Shown: positions 21,002 through 31,440 of the stretch, piece by piece
Numbering within the stretch: the stretch's first letter is position 1
Layout of the letters: each line of letters opens with the position of its first letter
NCBI GenBank assembly: GCA_038380435.1
Contig: JAWZYU010000019.1
Location: 15,649,801 to 15,713,800 of the forward strand
Direction of reading: 5' to 3'
Length of the DNA stretch: 64,000 nucleotides
Source of the DNA: Ryuthela nishihirai
Lineage: Eukaryota; Arthropoda; Arachnida; Araneae; Heptathelidae
The notes under the pieces: model-generated
Databases searched by the model: none
The model's input: only the letters and a program-made list of their open reading frames with translations
What the model was told of the DNA's origin: nothing
Program-made: the position numbers and the translations under genes

Positions 21002-21390
21002 CTCATTTTAATGCAAGACAAAAAAATGTAAAAATATTTACGAAAAGGTTTAGTTCTATAACCGTTTTTTTAAACAAACGATAGCGATAAGTATTAATGT
21101 AAATTTCATAAGTCACAAAATTGGTGCTTCCTTTTAGAAAAGTACCAACTTTGACAACTTACATTTTGCAAATGAACTCAAATTTGAGTTTATTCTGAGA
21201 GGTAATTTTTATGCTTATTCTCGAAAGAATTTTTTTTTTTGAACGTTACAATTACACACTGAAAATTACTGTTAGTGACTTTAACGATCCGTAAGAAAGA
21301 ATCTGTTTTTGGATTCAATTTCAAATATCCGTCCAAATTTCAACAATGTCTTCAAAACACGAGACCAATCATAAGGAATTATTTGAGGCT

Positions 21391-21642
21391 GGGTTGGATT
21401 GTTTTACCTCTAAGCGACACTTTTTTTGCACACAATGGGCAGGTAACAAGGACTTTGAGGTTTCGGGGAAGGGGACTTACTGGACAGCTGTTAGGAGACA
21501 GCTGATAGCTCTCGTTAAGGCCATCCAGCGAGTTCTTTAAAGTACACAGGGTATGACTCTCTTGCACACGGTGCCACGGCTTAACGTCCCATCCGACGGA
21601 CAGCGGCCTTTCCAAGACCATTTATGTACCTACTGACCGAAT
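21391..21642 (-). mobile_element. SINE family 1, 5'-truncated
   Basis: GGGTTGGATTGTTTTACCTC to the GGCAGTAGG-type region (CCTACTGACCG) on the minus strand. The tRNA head is missing. Confidence 0.88.
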
Positions 21643-22450
21643 GCTAGGTGAAGGTTTAGCAAAGTTATTCGGTGAGTTTCTGAAATGTCGCCCCAGTTTT
21701 AATTTTATTCACTTACCAAAAAATACAGGACATAACATCACTGCCAATTTAAAGTGATCGTGATATCTGACTATCTCTTTTGTAAATTTGCACTTTGCAT
21801 TGCAGTTATGGTAATTTCACATAGTTTCTAATATTTTGGCCGGGAAATGTACTTATAAATTGAGAACGACTTATTGGATATGTGGAAAATTTGGTAATAG
21901 CTGAATGGGACGATTAATATCAATTCCATAATATATATTTGAATTCTGAAAAAAAATTCATTTCTTTCGTAAGTACAAATATGCAGGATTGCATTTAAGG
22001 AACAGATTATTGAATCTCGTGTATCATGTGGCGGATATTTTTAATCTGGTATATTATCGCGTGATGACCGATGGAAACGAATGATTCTATTTATTATAAG
22101 ATTCCCAATATGCGCAGAGGCATATAAATAAGGTTCTTATCGATCTTTTTAATGTTAATCAAAATTATTTCAATTTTTTTTTACCCTCTTGATTAAACAC
22201 TTGAAAAAGGAAATTAATTAATACATTATATTATCCAGCTTCACCGAAGTTAAGGAAAAGTGAAAAAAATTCTGAACACTTTCTAGATGAATTGCAAATT
22301 TTCGAAAGAAAAGTATACTATAATAAAGTATCGATACAATAAACGCCAAAACAACGAAATATTCAATGTATCTTTGTGTACAAATATTTCATTTCAACCA
22401 ATGCTAATTTAGCGAAAATATCAGTTTAACGATTTAGTAATAGATATATG
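21643..22450. other. No gene seen
   Basis: AT-rich, nothing recognised. Confidence 0.35.
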
Positions 22451-22592
22451 CATCTCTGAGCGATACTTTTTGCTCACAATGGGCAGGTCATAAGGGCCCC
22501 AAGGGCTTAGAGAAGGTTGGAAAGGGTACCCACTGGGCAGCTGTTAGAAAGCAGATGGTATCCTCCCATAAAGGCCTCTAACGTGTTGATCA
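22451..22592 (-). mobile_element. SINE family 1, 3' fragment
   Basis: CATCTCTGAGCGATACTTTT through CCTCCCATAAAGGCC on the minus strand; it stops at the minisatellite. Confidence 0.82.
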
Positions 22593-22600
22593 CCGAAAGA

Positions 22601-22970
22601 GACGATGCTAGTTAGTAGAAGAGATATCATCGAGAATACAATGCTAGTCAGTAGAAGAGAAGTCATCGTGAAGACAATGCTAGTCAGTAGAAGAGAGGTC
22701 ATCGAGAAGACAATGCTAGTCAGTAGAAGAGAATCATCGAGAAGAAAATGCTAGTCAGTAGAAGAGAATCATCGAGAAGACAATGCTAGTCAGTAGAAGA
22801 GAGATCATCGAGAAGACAATGCTAGTCAGTAGAAGAGGTCATCGAGAAGACAATACTAGTCAGTAGAAGAGATATAATCGTGAAGACAATGCTAGTCAGT
22901 AGAAGAGAGATCATCGAGAAGACAATACTAGAAGAGAGATAATCGAGAAGACAATTCTAGACAGTCTAAG
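22601..22970. repeat. Minisatellite, ~36-bp unit, ten units
   Basis: The unit ACAATGCTAGTCAGTAGAAG plus AGAGATCATCGAGAAG repeats about ten times with unit lengths of roughly 33-37 bases caused by small indels around AGAG(A/G)(T)CATCG. The last units have deletions. Stops in every phase over the array make a coding role unlikely. Confidence 0.95.
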
Positions 22971-23080
22971 GTGTCTATTGATGTCTGTCAGTAAAACATT
23001 TTCCTCGATTCTAAAAAATGTGAGCAATATAACGAAATTTGTAAAAAGAAAATCCTTAAGCAATATACATTTTAGGAACT

Positions 23081-23251
23081 GGCAACGCTACCATGATATA
23101 AATGCCGTGAGATATCTAATCAGTCCCAGCGCTAAGAATCACGTGCTATTATAAATCGCCACCATGTATTTTTGCCGATCTCACTGCATGGCATAGACGC
23201 TCTCTACATTTGCCGGTAAATAATAATGATGGGCTGTAACGTGGCGTTGCC
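23081..23251. mobile_element. Candidate small MITE
   Basis: GGCAACGCTACCATG at the left and, on the minus strand, GGCAACGCCACGTTAC at the right form short inverted ends 170 bases apart. The target duplication is not clear, so the call is weak. Confidence 0.35.
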
Positions 23252-23751
23252 ACATTTTCCTAGCCATAAAAGGGGATTTTCAAACATTCAGATCTATGTG
23301 ATTGTCATTGTATTGTATTGCAAGTAACGATAGGGCTGCCATGTGTCCTCCAAAAGGAGAACATGCCTTTCTTTTTTTATCTCGTGTGCTCCAGGAATTT
23401 TGAAAGAACTTTTTGTGTCAAGGAATTTTGAAAAAACTCATAACGTGTTTTGAGCTGAAATTAAAGCATCCATTTTTTTTGTACTTTCTCAAATTTCTTG
23501 AACCCAGAACTTTAATAAACTGTACACAATGAAATATTTTACTCTAAATGCAATTCGTGAATGATAAATAAATTCTGTTAATGTTGTAAAAATTACTATT
23601 TTCCGTAATCTCAAAATATTAGAAATATACATGCCAGATTGAAAAAGTATGCGCTTTATAAAATCGCAAAAGATTTTGCTTCCGCCCAGGGATAGATGGA
23701 GCTATATAAGTTGACAGCAGTTTCTTTTTTTTTTTGCAACATAAAGGACAA
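23252..23751. other. No gene seen
   Basis: AT-rich; TCAAGGAATTTTGAAA-like sequence occurs twice near 23390-23440. GGGCTGCCATGTGTCCTCC at 23333 looks like a transposon edge but I found no partner. Confidence 0.35.
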
Positions 23752-23763
23752 CTCCTAGTTTGT

Positions 23764-24124
23764 TGGGTTGTTTTACCTCTGAGCGGCACTTTTTTGCCCA
23801 CCATGGGCTAAATGGCCAGGTCACAAGGACTCCGAAGGTTGGGGGAGGGGACCCACTGGAACAGCTGTTGGGAAACAGATGGTAGCCTCCCGTCAAGGCA
23901 ATCTACAGTGTTCTTTGACGTGCACAGGGTACGGCTCTCCCGCACACGGATTAACGCTCCCATCCGACGGACTGCGGTCTTTCCAATCCCATCAGTGTCC
24001 CCTACTGACCGTGGGCAGGGCGGGAAATTTTGCGGAGATAAATCTCAACACTGACCCAGCGGGGACTCGAACCTGGAACTACAGCTTACGAGTCTGGCGC
24101 GCTACCGACTGAGCCACCCCGCCC
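23764..24124 (-). mobile_element. SINE family 1, full length with target duplication
   Basis: Complete minus-strand copy from TGGGTTGTTTTACCTCTGAG to the tRNA-like head (GGGTGGCTCAGTCGGTAGCG; B box GGTTCGAGTCC). The 12 bases CTCCTAGTTTGT flank it at 23752-23763 and 24125-24136. Confidence 0.93.
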
Positions 24125-24302
24125 CTCCTAGTTTGTAAAGTCTTCTCTACTGAGACCTCAGTCAGAGTTGATAGAAACACACAAAGTTTGCCTCCTACAT
24201 CAGAAATTTTTAAAACTAATTTTTCAATTATATGATGAAAGAGATTTCTGTTTTTCATAGCTTATAAAAGAGTTAATCTTTTTCTCACAGAATTTCTCAA
24301 TG

Positions 24303-24773
24303 AGACATTCCTGCAGGTCCTCCTTTCTGAAATAAGCTCAAGTGCCTTATCACTCAAATAATTCTGTCTCTTCTGCTCCTTTTTTCCTAAAAGAGTACTG
24401 TTAGTTTCCAAAAAAGCCTGTTTAAAATGATCCCATTCTTCCTCAATTTCAGTAGTAAGCATACCATGACTGTCATAATGACTAAGTAACTTATCATGAT
24501 AAGCTTTGGCTATAACTGGGTCTTTCAGAGCTTCAGTATTAAAGGTAAATTTTTCAACTTTAGCACAACACTTTTTAAGTATAAGTTGCAAGACACTTTT
24601 AACAAGGTAATGGTCAGATCCAATTTCAGCTCCCCTACATGACCTGGTATTCCTAACAGAACTAGCCCATTTGCTGTTAATTAATATGTAATAAATCATA
24701 TTCTTATGCAGCCCATCAGGTGAAACCCATGTGTACTTAGGTATGTCGCGATGTTTGTAATAAGTGTTAGTTA
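24303..24773 (-). pseudogene. RTE-type LINE fragment (copy 4), end of endonuclease domain
   Basis: The minus frame reads TNTYYKHRDIPKYTWVSPDG, MIYYILINSKWASSVRNTR, GSDHYLVKSVLQL and KEQKRQNYLSDKALELISER, matching residues about 220-385 of the copy at 41397. TWVSPDG and SDH are conserved positions of the apurinic endonuclease domain; the D of MIDYI has become Y (MIYYI). It is truncated at both ends, and joined at 24774 to another repeat. The open frame's extra ends are not LINE. Confidence 0.9.
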
Positions 24774-26295
24774 AGGAGACAGTAATTTTTTTCTTTGAGA
24801 GGTAACTGGCAGTGAGGACGAGGGCGGTTGTACCGCTCGTCTCAATCCAGAGGGAGACAAAAAGCATTCAAAAATATTTTTTTTTTTCAAAGAAGCAAAC
24901 TTGCGAAAAAAAATTCATTTTTCCCGTATAAACTATTTTGCGACTTTTTCCCGTTTCTTACCATCAGTTTTTCTGTGGGAGATAACTGGCAATGAGGGCG
25001 CGGCGGTTGACCCGTTAGCCACAATCCAGATGGAGGCAAAATAGTATATCAAAATATTTTTTGTCAAATTAGCAAAATTTCGAAAATTTTCTCAATTTGC
25101 CAATCTAGGATATTTTACAAGTTTTATATTTTTTCCCGTTTACTGCCCACAGTCCAAAGAATGGCAAAATTGCCTCAAAGAGCGTTTTGGGGGGTGGGGG
25201 GGGGGGAATAAAATAAATACAATTTCGCTATTGATGTATGTATATCAGGTACAATGCATGCTAGTATCTCAATTAGTGGTGCTTTTATACCCCGTTGCTG
25301 ACACAGTTTCACAGCTAACCCTTAGGGTAACAAAATTAAGGCGTACCACTTTACTTTGTACGATGGGAGACATTAAAAATTTTCTGTGGGAGTAACTGAC
25401 AGTGTGGAAGTAACTTGAAGTTGCGTGCTATGAGAGTTACTGACAATGAAGGGGGAGAAGGTGTTGTCATGCGAGCCACAATAAAGAAGACTACAAAATG
25501 TTTCATTTTTCTGGGGGATTTTGCTATTTCTTCACGTTTACTGCCCTTAGTTCAGAGGGATGCAAATTTTTGGCAAATACCTTTTTTGGAGTAATGAAAT
25601 GAATACGTTTTCGCCATTGTAAAATGTATATCGGGTAAAAATTATGCTGGGTAACTATAATGGTGGAGCTAAAATAATATTCCCAACATGCTATAGTCAA
25701 TTATTTATAGGGGCTGCTTATATACATTTCATAAACGGAAATGGAGCCTATATATCATTGCCCACAACATAATTGTTCTAGAAGAGATTATATCTCAACT
25801 TCTGTGGATTATTAGCGATACACTCAGCTGAGATTAAATCAAGGACATTCCTCCCCATAGGATATGAGAAATGATGAATGATTGGACTCCAGTTCAGGAT
25901 TGGCTGAAACCTGGGCATGAAATTAAATTACAGTTGCATCATGTGATTTTTCGTTTAGCAAAATGAAGCTGCTTATGTCTTATCTGTAATCTACAAAACT
26001 CCAAGGAAAACATAAATCTTGCTATCCTGTCAAATACAACATAAGTTGCTTCCTCCATTGATTTCAGCGAAGGTATTAAAGATTTTGGATCCAGTAAATC
26101 AAAAAGGACTGAATATTAATTATAGTTGTTTTTTTGGTAAGAATAGATTTTGATTGCATTATTTGTGCTGTCAATCAGTCCTGATTAACTGAAATATTTA
26201 ATAAATCTCATTCTCAACAATTACTAAGGGGTACTCACTAAAGAGTATTGACAGTACCAGTTACTCGCCCTGGGCGGCAGATTACATAGTAAAGA

Positions 26296-26680
26296 GGGGC
26301 GGGGTGACTCAGTCCGTACCGCGACAGGCTCGTAATCTGCAGTTCCCAAGTTCGAGTTCCAACTGGGTCAACGTTGAGGTTTATCTCCTAAAAATTCCCC
26401 GCCCTGCCCACGGCCAGTAGGGGACACCCATGGGACTGGAAAGGCCGCCGTCCGTCAGAAGTGACGTTAAGTCCTGTCACCGTGTGCGGGAGAGCCATAA
26501 TCTGTGCACGTTAAAGAACATGCTTGATGGCCATCACGGGAGGCTACCATCTGTCTCCCAACAGCTGTTCCAGTGGGTCTCCTCCCCAAACTTCTCTGAG
26601 CCCTTGGGGTCCATGCGACCTGGCCATTTAACCCATGGTGTGCAAAAAAAGTGCCGCTCAGAGGTAAAACAATCCAACCC
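26296..26680 (+). mobile_element. SINE family 1, full length, plus strand
   Basis: Head GGGGCGGGGTGACTCAGTCC with B box AGTTCGAGTTCC, full body (GTGCACGTTAAAGAACATGC, CAACAGCTGTTCCAGTGGG) and tail GAGGTAAAACAATCCAACCC. Possible short target duplication AGTAAAG/AGTTAAG. Absent from the paralogous site near 37830. Confidence 0.92.
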
Positions 26681-27261
26681 AGTTAAGATACTAGTACTTT
26701 TTACTCTTACAGTCAGGATTAAGATTGGTTAAATTAATGAAATAAAATTAAGCAAAATTAAAAATTAAGGTTGTGAAAAACTTAGTGTGGTGATCGAAAC
26801 CAGATAAATGATTATGAATACCTTTCTCTAAATACCTTTCTCTAAAGGTTTTTGGTCATTTTAAGTTATTGTTCCAACAGGATTCAAGAGAAAATATAAG
26901 AGAGTAGACATTTAATTCTTGGACTAGAGTCTCGAGAAATTAGAAGCCTTTCGTACGAGCAAATTCATGATATGTGGCAACACAGCAACGCTTCAATAGT
27001 TTTTAGCAATCAGAGAACAGTACGCAGTCTGTCCTTTTTTCTCTTTGGAAAGCTCTTCATTTCTACGTGCTTGTGTACCTTTTTGGAGATTATAACTGAT
27101 CTGGAAGCTGAATAACTGAAAAATTCCTTCTCCAACTGAAGACAGGAAATTTAGGCCAGTTGTTGCCCTCTATACACTTTAATTGTAATACAGTTTAAAT
27201 TCTGTTCTACAAGCCACTGTCAAAAAGAAATCTGAAGAGATGAGCCCAGGCGGGGAAAGAA

Positions 27262-27480
27262 GATTCATACGCCTGATGACCAGTAAAACTCGTAAATTAA
27301 AGTCCTGGTTTTCACTATCGTCGATTTCAAATCAGGGTAGTTCTGTGTTCTTGACATTGAAGTACATGAAATAAGGAAATGTTCGATGGTTTTTGATTGG
27401 TGACAAAATAGACAAAGAGAGAGAGGAATCCACCTAATGCAATGGTAAAATATGTTTCTCAGAAGAGTAGTGCGAAGAAT
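27262..27480 (-). pseudogene. Decayed LINE C-terminal zinc-knuckle remnant
   Basis: The minus frame reads IPLSLCLFCHQSKTIEHFLI, then SCTSMSRTQN. The pattern C-x2-C-x7-H-x4-C followed by a hydrophobic tail is the usual C-terminus of jockey/R1/I-type LINE polyproteins. The matching position in the paralogue (38400-38530) has lost the motif. It suggests the dispersed repeat includes the 3' part of an old LINE. Confidence 0.5.
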
Positions 27481-27655
27481 ATATATTTTAAAACAGAGCA
27501 TATATTAATTTAATAATAAATACAAATATAATACAAAGCATATAATAATTGTCAAATCAACATTCCATGTTTTAAATAAAAATGAAAAAAGAAATCTTCA
27601 TTTAAAAAACACTAAAATTTATTCTGGAATATAGTACAACATACAAATGTTTCCA

Positions 27656-28044
27656 CAGGGGGTTGTTAGCATTCCAGGTTCACAAGTCTGCAGTTCACAA
27701 GTTCTAGCCCCTCCTGGGCGAACTTTGACATATAACTTCGAAAGCGTTCGAACCCTTCCCTCAGTCAGTAGTTGACAGCAATGGGATTGGGAAGGCTGCC
27801 GTCAAGCCGATGGGACTTTAGGCCGTGGTCTCATGTGTTGGAGAGGTATACTCTGCGCAAATTAAAGAACGCTAGATGGCCTTAACTGGGAGGCTACCAT
27901 CTGTTTCCTAACAACAGTAAAACGTTCTCTGAGGTCTTCAACTAATTCCTTCCCCAACCTTCTCTGAGTCTTCAGATCCTGGTGACCCACCGTTGAGGCC
28001 ACTGTGTATGCCAGAGAGTGCCGCTGAGAGCAAAACAATCCAAC
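27656..28044 (+). mobile_element. SINE family 1, old plus-strand copy
   Basis: Degenerate head (CAAGTCTGCAGTTCACAAGT), body (GGATTGGGAAGGCTGCCGTC, TTAAAGAACGCTAGATGGCC, GGAGGCTACCATCTGT) and tail GAGCAAAACAATCCAACA. Confidence 0.85.
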
Positions 28045-28244
28045 ACATGCTAGATATAGAGAAAATAAAAGAATAGGGGGTGGATCGGACCAGAATACAT
28101 TCCCGGTATAAAATTCTTCCTTTCGTTTTAGTGGTTCGCAAAACTTTTATGGCAAAATACGTGTAAATATTATATATTTAGTATTTTTCTGCTTCCGTTA
28201 TTAAAATTCTGAAGATGTGGTCATGATTCCTTGTTACCCCTCCC

Positions 28245-28512
28245 CCTTAGATCAGGTCCAGATTAGACTGATTTCTTCTGATACGGCCACTCTCCTTCAG
28301 ATGGGACGTTAAGCCATGGATCCGTGTGCCGTAGATCCATACCCTGTTTACGTTAAGGAACACGGTAGAAGGTCTTGACGGTAGGTTATCATCTGTCTCC
28401 TAACACCTGTCCAGTGGGTCCCCCCAACCATCTGTCAGCCGTCGGGGTTCTTTCGAACTGGCCATTTAGCCTTTCTGTGCAAAAAAATGCAACTCAGAAG
28501 TAAAACAACCCA
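28245..28512 (+). mobile_element. SINE family 1, 5'-truncated
   Basis: From TCAGATGGGACGTTAAGCC through CCATACCCTG, CTCCTAACACCTGTCCAGTG to GTAAAACAACCC; the head is not recognisable. Confidence 0.83.
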
Positions 28513-28694
28513 AAACAACTCATCTGATTTCTTTTACTCGCAAATATATATTGCACAAACAAAACTCGACGATTATCATGTAACCAATATATGCTAATAA
28601 AAATTTAGGAATGCGGATAATACTTTGCAGATGCTGGTGCGGAAGCGATTAGAAGTTTCGTTATCAGCTTAACACTCTATTGATAGAGAAAAGT

Positions 28695-28960
28695 GGATTC
28701 ACATGACGGCAGTTAGGAGACAGATAATAGCCTCCCGTCTTGGCCATCCAGCATGTACTTTATCTTACACAGGAGTGCTTGTGCTGCACACTGAGCCACG
28801 GCTTAACGTGTCATTTGAAGGAATGAGACTGTTCTAAACTCACCAGTTTTTTCTTCATTTTCGAAGAGAACAGAGAGGGAGTGTAGGGAAGATATAAACA
28901 CAAGCACACTCTCGACTCGAACCTGGAAGAATCAGATTACGATCCTTACAGTGAATCAAG
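28695..28960 (-). mobile_element. SINE family 1, old minus-strand copy with filler
   Basis: GGAGACAGATAATAGCCTCC, CCATCCAGCATGTACTTTA, GCCACGGCTTAACGTGTCAT, then ~70 bases of unrelated sequence, then a head remnant CTCGACTCGAACCTGG with AGATTACGA. Tail lost. Confidence 0.75.
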
Positions 28961-29374
28961 AATACGATAAACGTAAAACATTAATGCAGAACATTTTAAA
29001 AAACTTAATTCCTCTATCCTTGCTACTCCAAAAAAATGTTTTAGATATGAAATCATATATCTGCTTGACACTGTCTCCTAATAGATTTAGAGGGACACAT
29101 TAAGCAAGGGAAATGTGTCGGAATTATAAATTTTTTGAAAGACCATTCCAATCACATTTTTAGCTCTTCGGCTACTGATATACAAATGAGCTCTTGATAC
29201 GGATGTATTAACGAGAGTTCTGTATGCGTTTGCTGAGAAACATACGAGAGATGGAAAAGATTCGGGTATATTGGGGTGCGTTAAGTCTCTCCCCCATCCC
29301 ATTTTTATGTCGTATACTGTCCTTCTGCAGGAAGCAAACTTTTTTGTTTATAAAGATAAATTAAATTTCCTTTT
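28961..29374. other. No gene seen
   Basis: Minus frame 29302-29087 (71 residues) has no recognised domain. Confidence 0.35.
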
Positions 29375-31440
29375 TGTATTGGATAGGTAAATTCAGATAT
29401 TACGATTTGCAGTTCCGGAATCTTCTTACACCTATAATTGCGCCCTGTACTTGTGTGAAAAAGCTGAAAATTCAAAAATACAACAAATATTTTAAGCGAT
29501 GTATTTTAAGCTAAAAATTTGGAATTTTGGTGGTGGAATGTGAAGGTAACATAGTTTCCTCAGACATCAATGGTTTGACCCCTTAGACCCAGAGTGGTTG
29601 GGAAAAGGTAATTTTATTGTTTTAAAGAGAAATTGTTCTTTTTTGGGATAAAAATGAAATTTTTCTGTTAGATAGATACTGATGAAATATTACGATCTCT
29701 CCGAAAACTCTCCGAATCTCCAGAGGCTATAATTGCGCCCTCTGATGGTTGAAAAATCGAAAATCGCAAATTTTGAAACTAATATTACAAATGATATAAT
29801 TATGGGGGATATTTTTAATTTTCGTAATGGAATGCGAAGGCCATGAAGTGTTTATTGGCACCAGGTTGACCCTTTACCCTTTGGGGGGTGAGAAAACACA
29901 ACGTTTCTGTTTAAAGGAATAATTGTATATTTTTGGAGATAAATTGAAAAATGTTTTGGGTATAATAGGTCAACCTCTCCTATAACAGAATTGATAAATA
30001 TATCTTATTTACAAGAAAATTTATTCGTATTCATTAGCAATTATTATAATATCAATAAATGCAAACAATTCACTTTCTAAATAAAAAATATTTAAAGATG
30101 AACATTGCAATAAAGATTGGTACGTAAGTATATTAGTAATAAAATTAGAAAATAATGTATAAGTAAAGTCTGGATTATAAACCTGCCTACACTGACGTCA
30201 TAATTTGGTCCACTGATATTCTGTTATAAGAAGTGTTGAAAATGTACTGATGAATTATTTCGATTTATAATTTTTGAACATCCCAAAAGATAGATTCGGA
30301 AATCTCCAATCAATATCGCAAATCATATATTTGCACTGGAATTTTGTAGTTTCTATTGGTATCAGTGAGATACGACCAGTGTGGGTACGAATCGCAACTG
30401 ATTAGTTTTAAGAAATAATTAGAAAACATTTTTTTTCAATTGGATTGATACCAAAAAATTGATAATTCGTACTTTTCAAATACTTATGTAGTTTTAATAT
30501 ATATATCGTTAGAAATCACTAAATATGCAAAATGTGAAACTTTTAAAGACATTTGCAAGTAATACTTTTACGATAGAAATTTAAGGTTTCCTTTGGTAGA
30601 ATTGTTAACAGATATTCCACTGACAGCAGTAATGTATAACCTGCCTCTTTTCTCGGACTGGTGGCAGAAAAGCCCCTTTTCTATTTTAGATAAAAAGCAA
30701 ATGATTTTTATGTTGTACAATTGCTAATAAAATACTACTATTTCATTCCTCTTACCCCTGCTCCAATCATCCCTCAGCCAAAACTGCTACTTTTAAGAAG
30801 TGAAAAAATAGCTAAGCGAAATACTTCATACTCTTCAAGGCAAGCGATATATTTTCGTTAGAAATTTGAAAATTAGGTTGTGAAGGTCACGAAATTTTAC
30901 ATCGACAACAATGATTTTCACATTTACTCCCTGAGGGATGGAAAAGCGGAATTTTTATATTTTAAGAGAAAATTGTTTATTTTTAGACATAAATTATAAA
31001 TTCTTTTTGGATTGGATAGATATTTATAAGCTCTCATTATTCACACTTTTAGAGTCTCCGAAAAACTTTAATGACGCGCTCTTGTGGAGGGAAAATTCAA
31101 GCGAAAACTGCAAATAATCTATTTCAGCTAAAAATTTCATATCTTAGTTATGGAATATAATGATAGAGTGGATTGCATTGACAGCAAAAATTTATCCCTT
31201 CACCCTAAGCGAGAGTGCGAAAACGCAACTTTTTTGGGGTAAAAATGAATTTTTTTTTTCGTCGAATAGAAGATATTAACGAAATATGATGAATCGTAGT
31301 TGACTTAAGTTTTCATCGTTAGAAGATTCTAAATGTAGAAAACGTAAAACTTGAATGATATTCCAAATGATATATTTACACTTCAAATTCTGGTGCTAGA
31401 AATGTCTCGATGAAGAACCGAATAACTGAGACTATTTGTC
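29375..31440. repeat. Degenerate tandem repeat, unit ~280-300 bp
   Basis: The same ordered blocks recur with many changes: a CTCCGAAxxxTCT block, TATAATTGCGCCCTCT, GAAAATTxxxxAAATTGCAAA, ATATATTTxAGC, a TGGAATGxGAAGGTCA block, GACCCTTTACCCT, GAAAAxGCAACxTTT, then AGAGAAATTGTTxxTTTTTGG and TTGGATAGATA. Starts of units are visible near 29400, 29690, 31060 and, more weakly, 30270 and 30820. A single unit also lies at 35330-35640, and similar blocks at 31780-31990. No long frame. Confidence 0.65.

Larger units (their letters stand above)
24774..27480 (+). repeat. Dispersed ~2.6-kb repeat, copy 1 (paralogue of 36620-38530)
   Basis: Long ordered similarity to 36650-38530: the GTGGGAGTAACTGxCAGTG blocks, CACTCAGCTGAGATTA, GGATTGGCTGAAACCTGGG, AGCAAAATGAAGCTGCT, TTGATTGCATTATTTGTGCT, GTACGAGCAAATTCATGATA and TCAGGGTAGTTCTGTGTT. 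The GTGGGAG(A)TAACTG block recurs within this copy (24799, 24972, 25383), so part is internally tandem. A SINE at 26296-26680 is inserted here and absent from the paralogue. No intact gene; a decayed LINE-type zinc knuckle lies near its right end. Confidence 0.8.

Noticed and set aside
22601..22970. CRISPR array
   Set aside because: The repeats are contiguous and degenerate without unique spacers, and the DNA is eukaryotic; it is a minisatellite.
26430..26732. 100-residue frame as a gene
   Set aside because: It lies within SINE family 1; the same holds for 350-565, 3478-3660, 15525-15779, 21379-21621 and 23812-24112.
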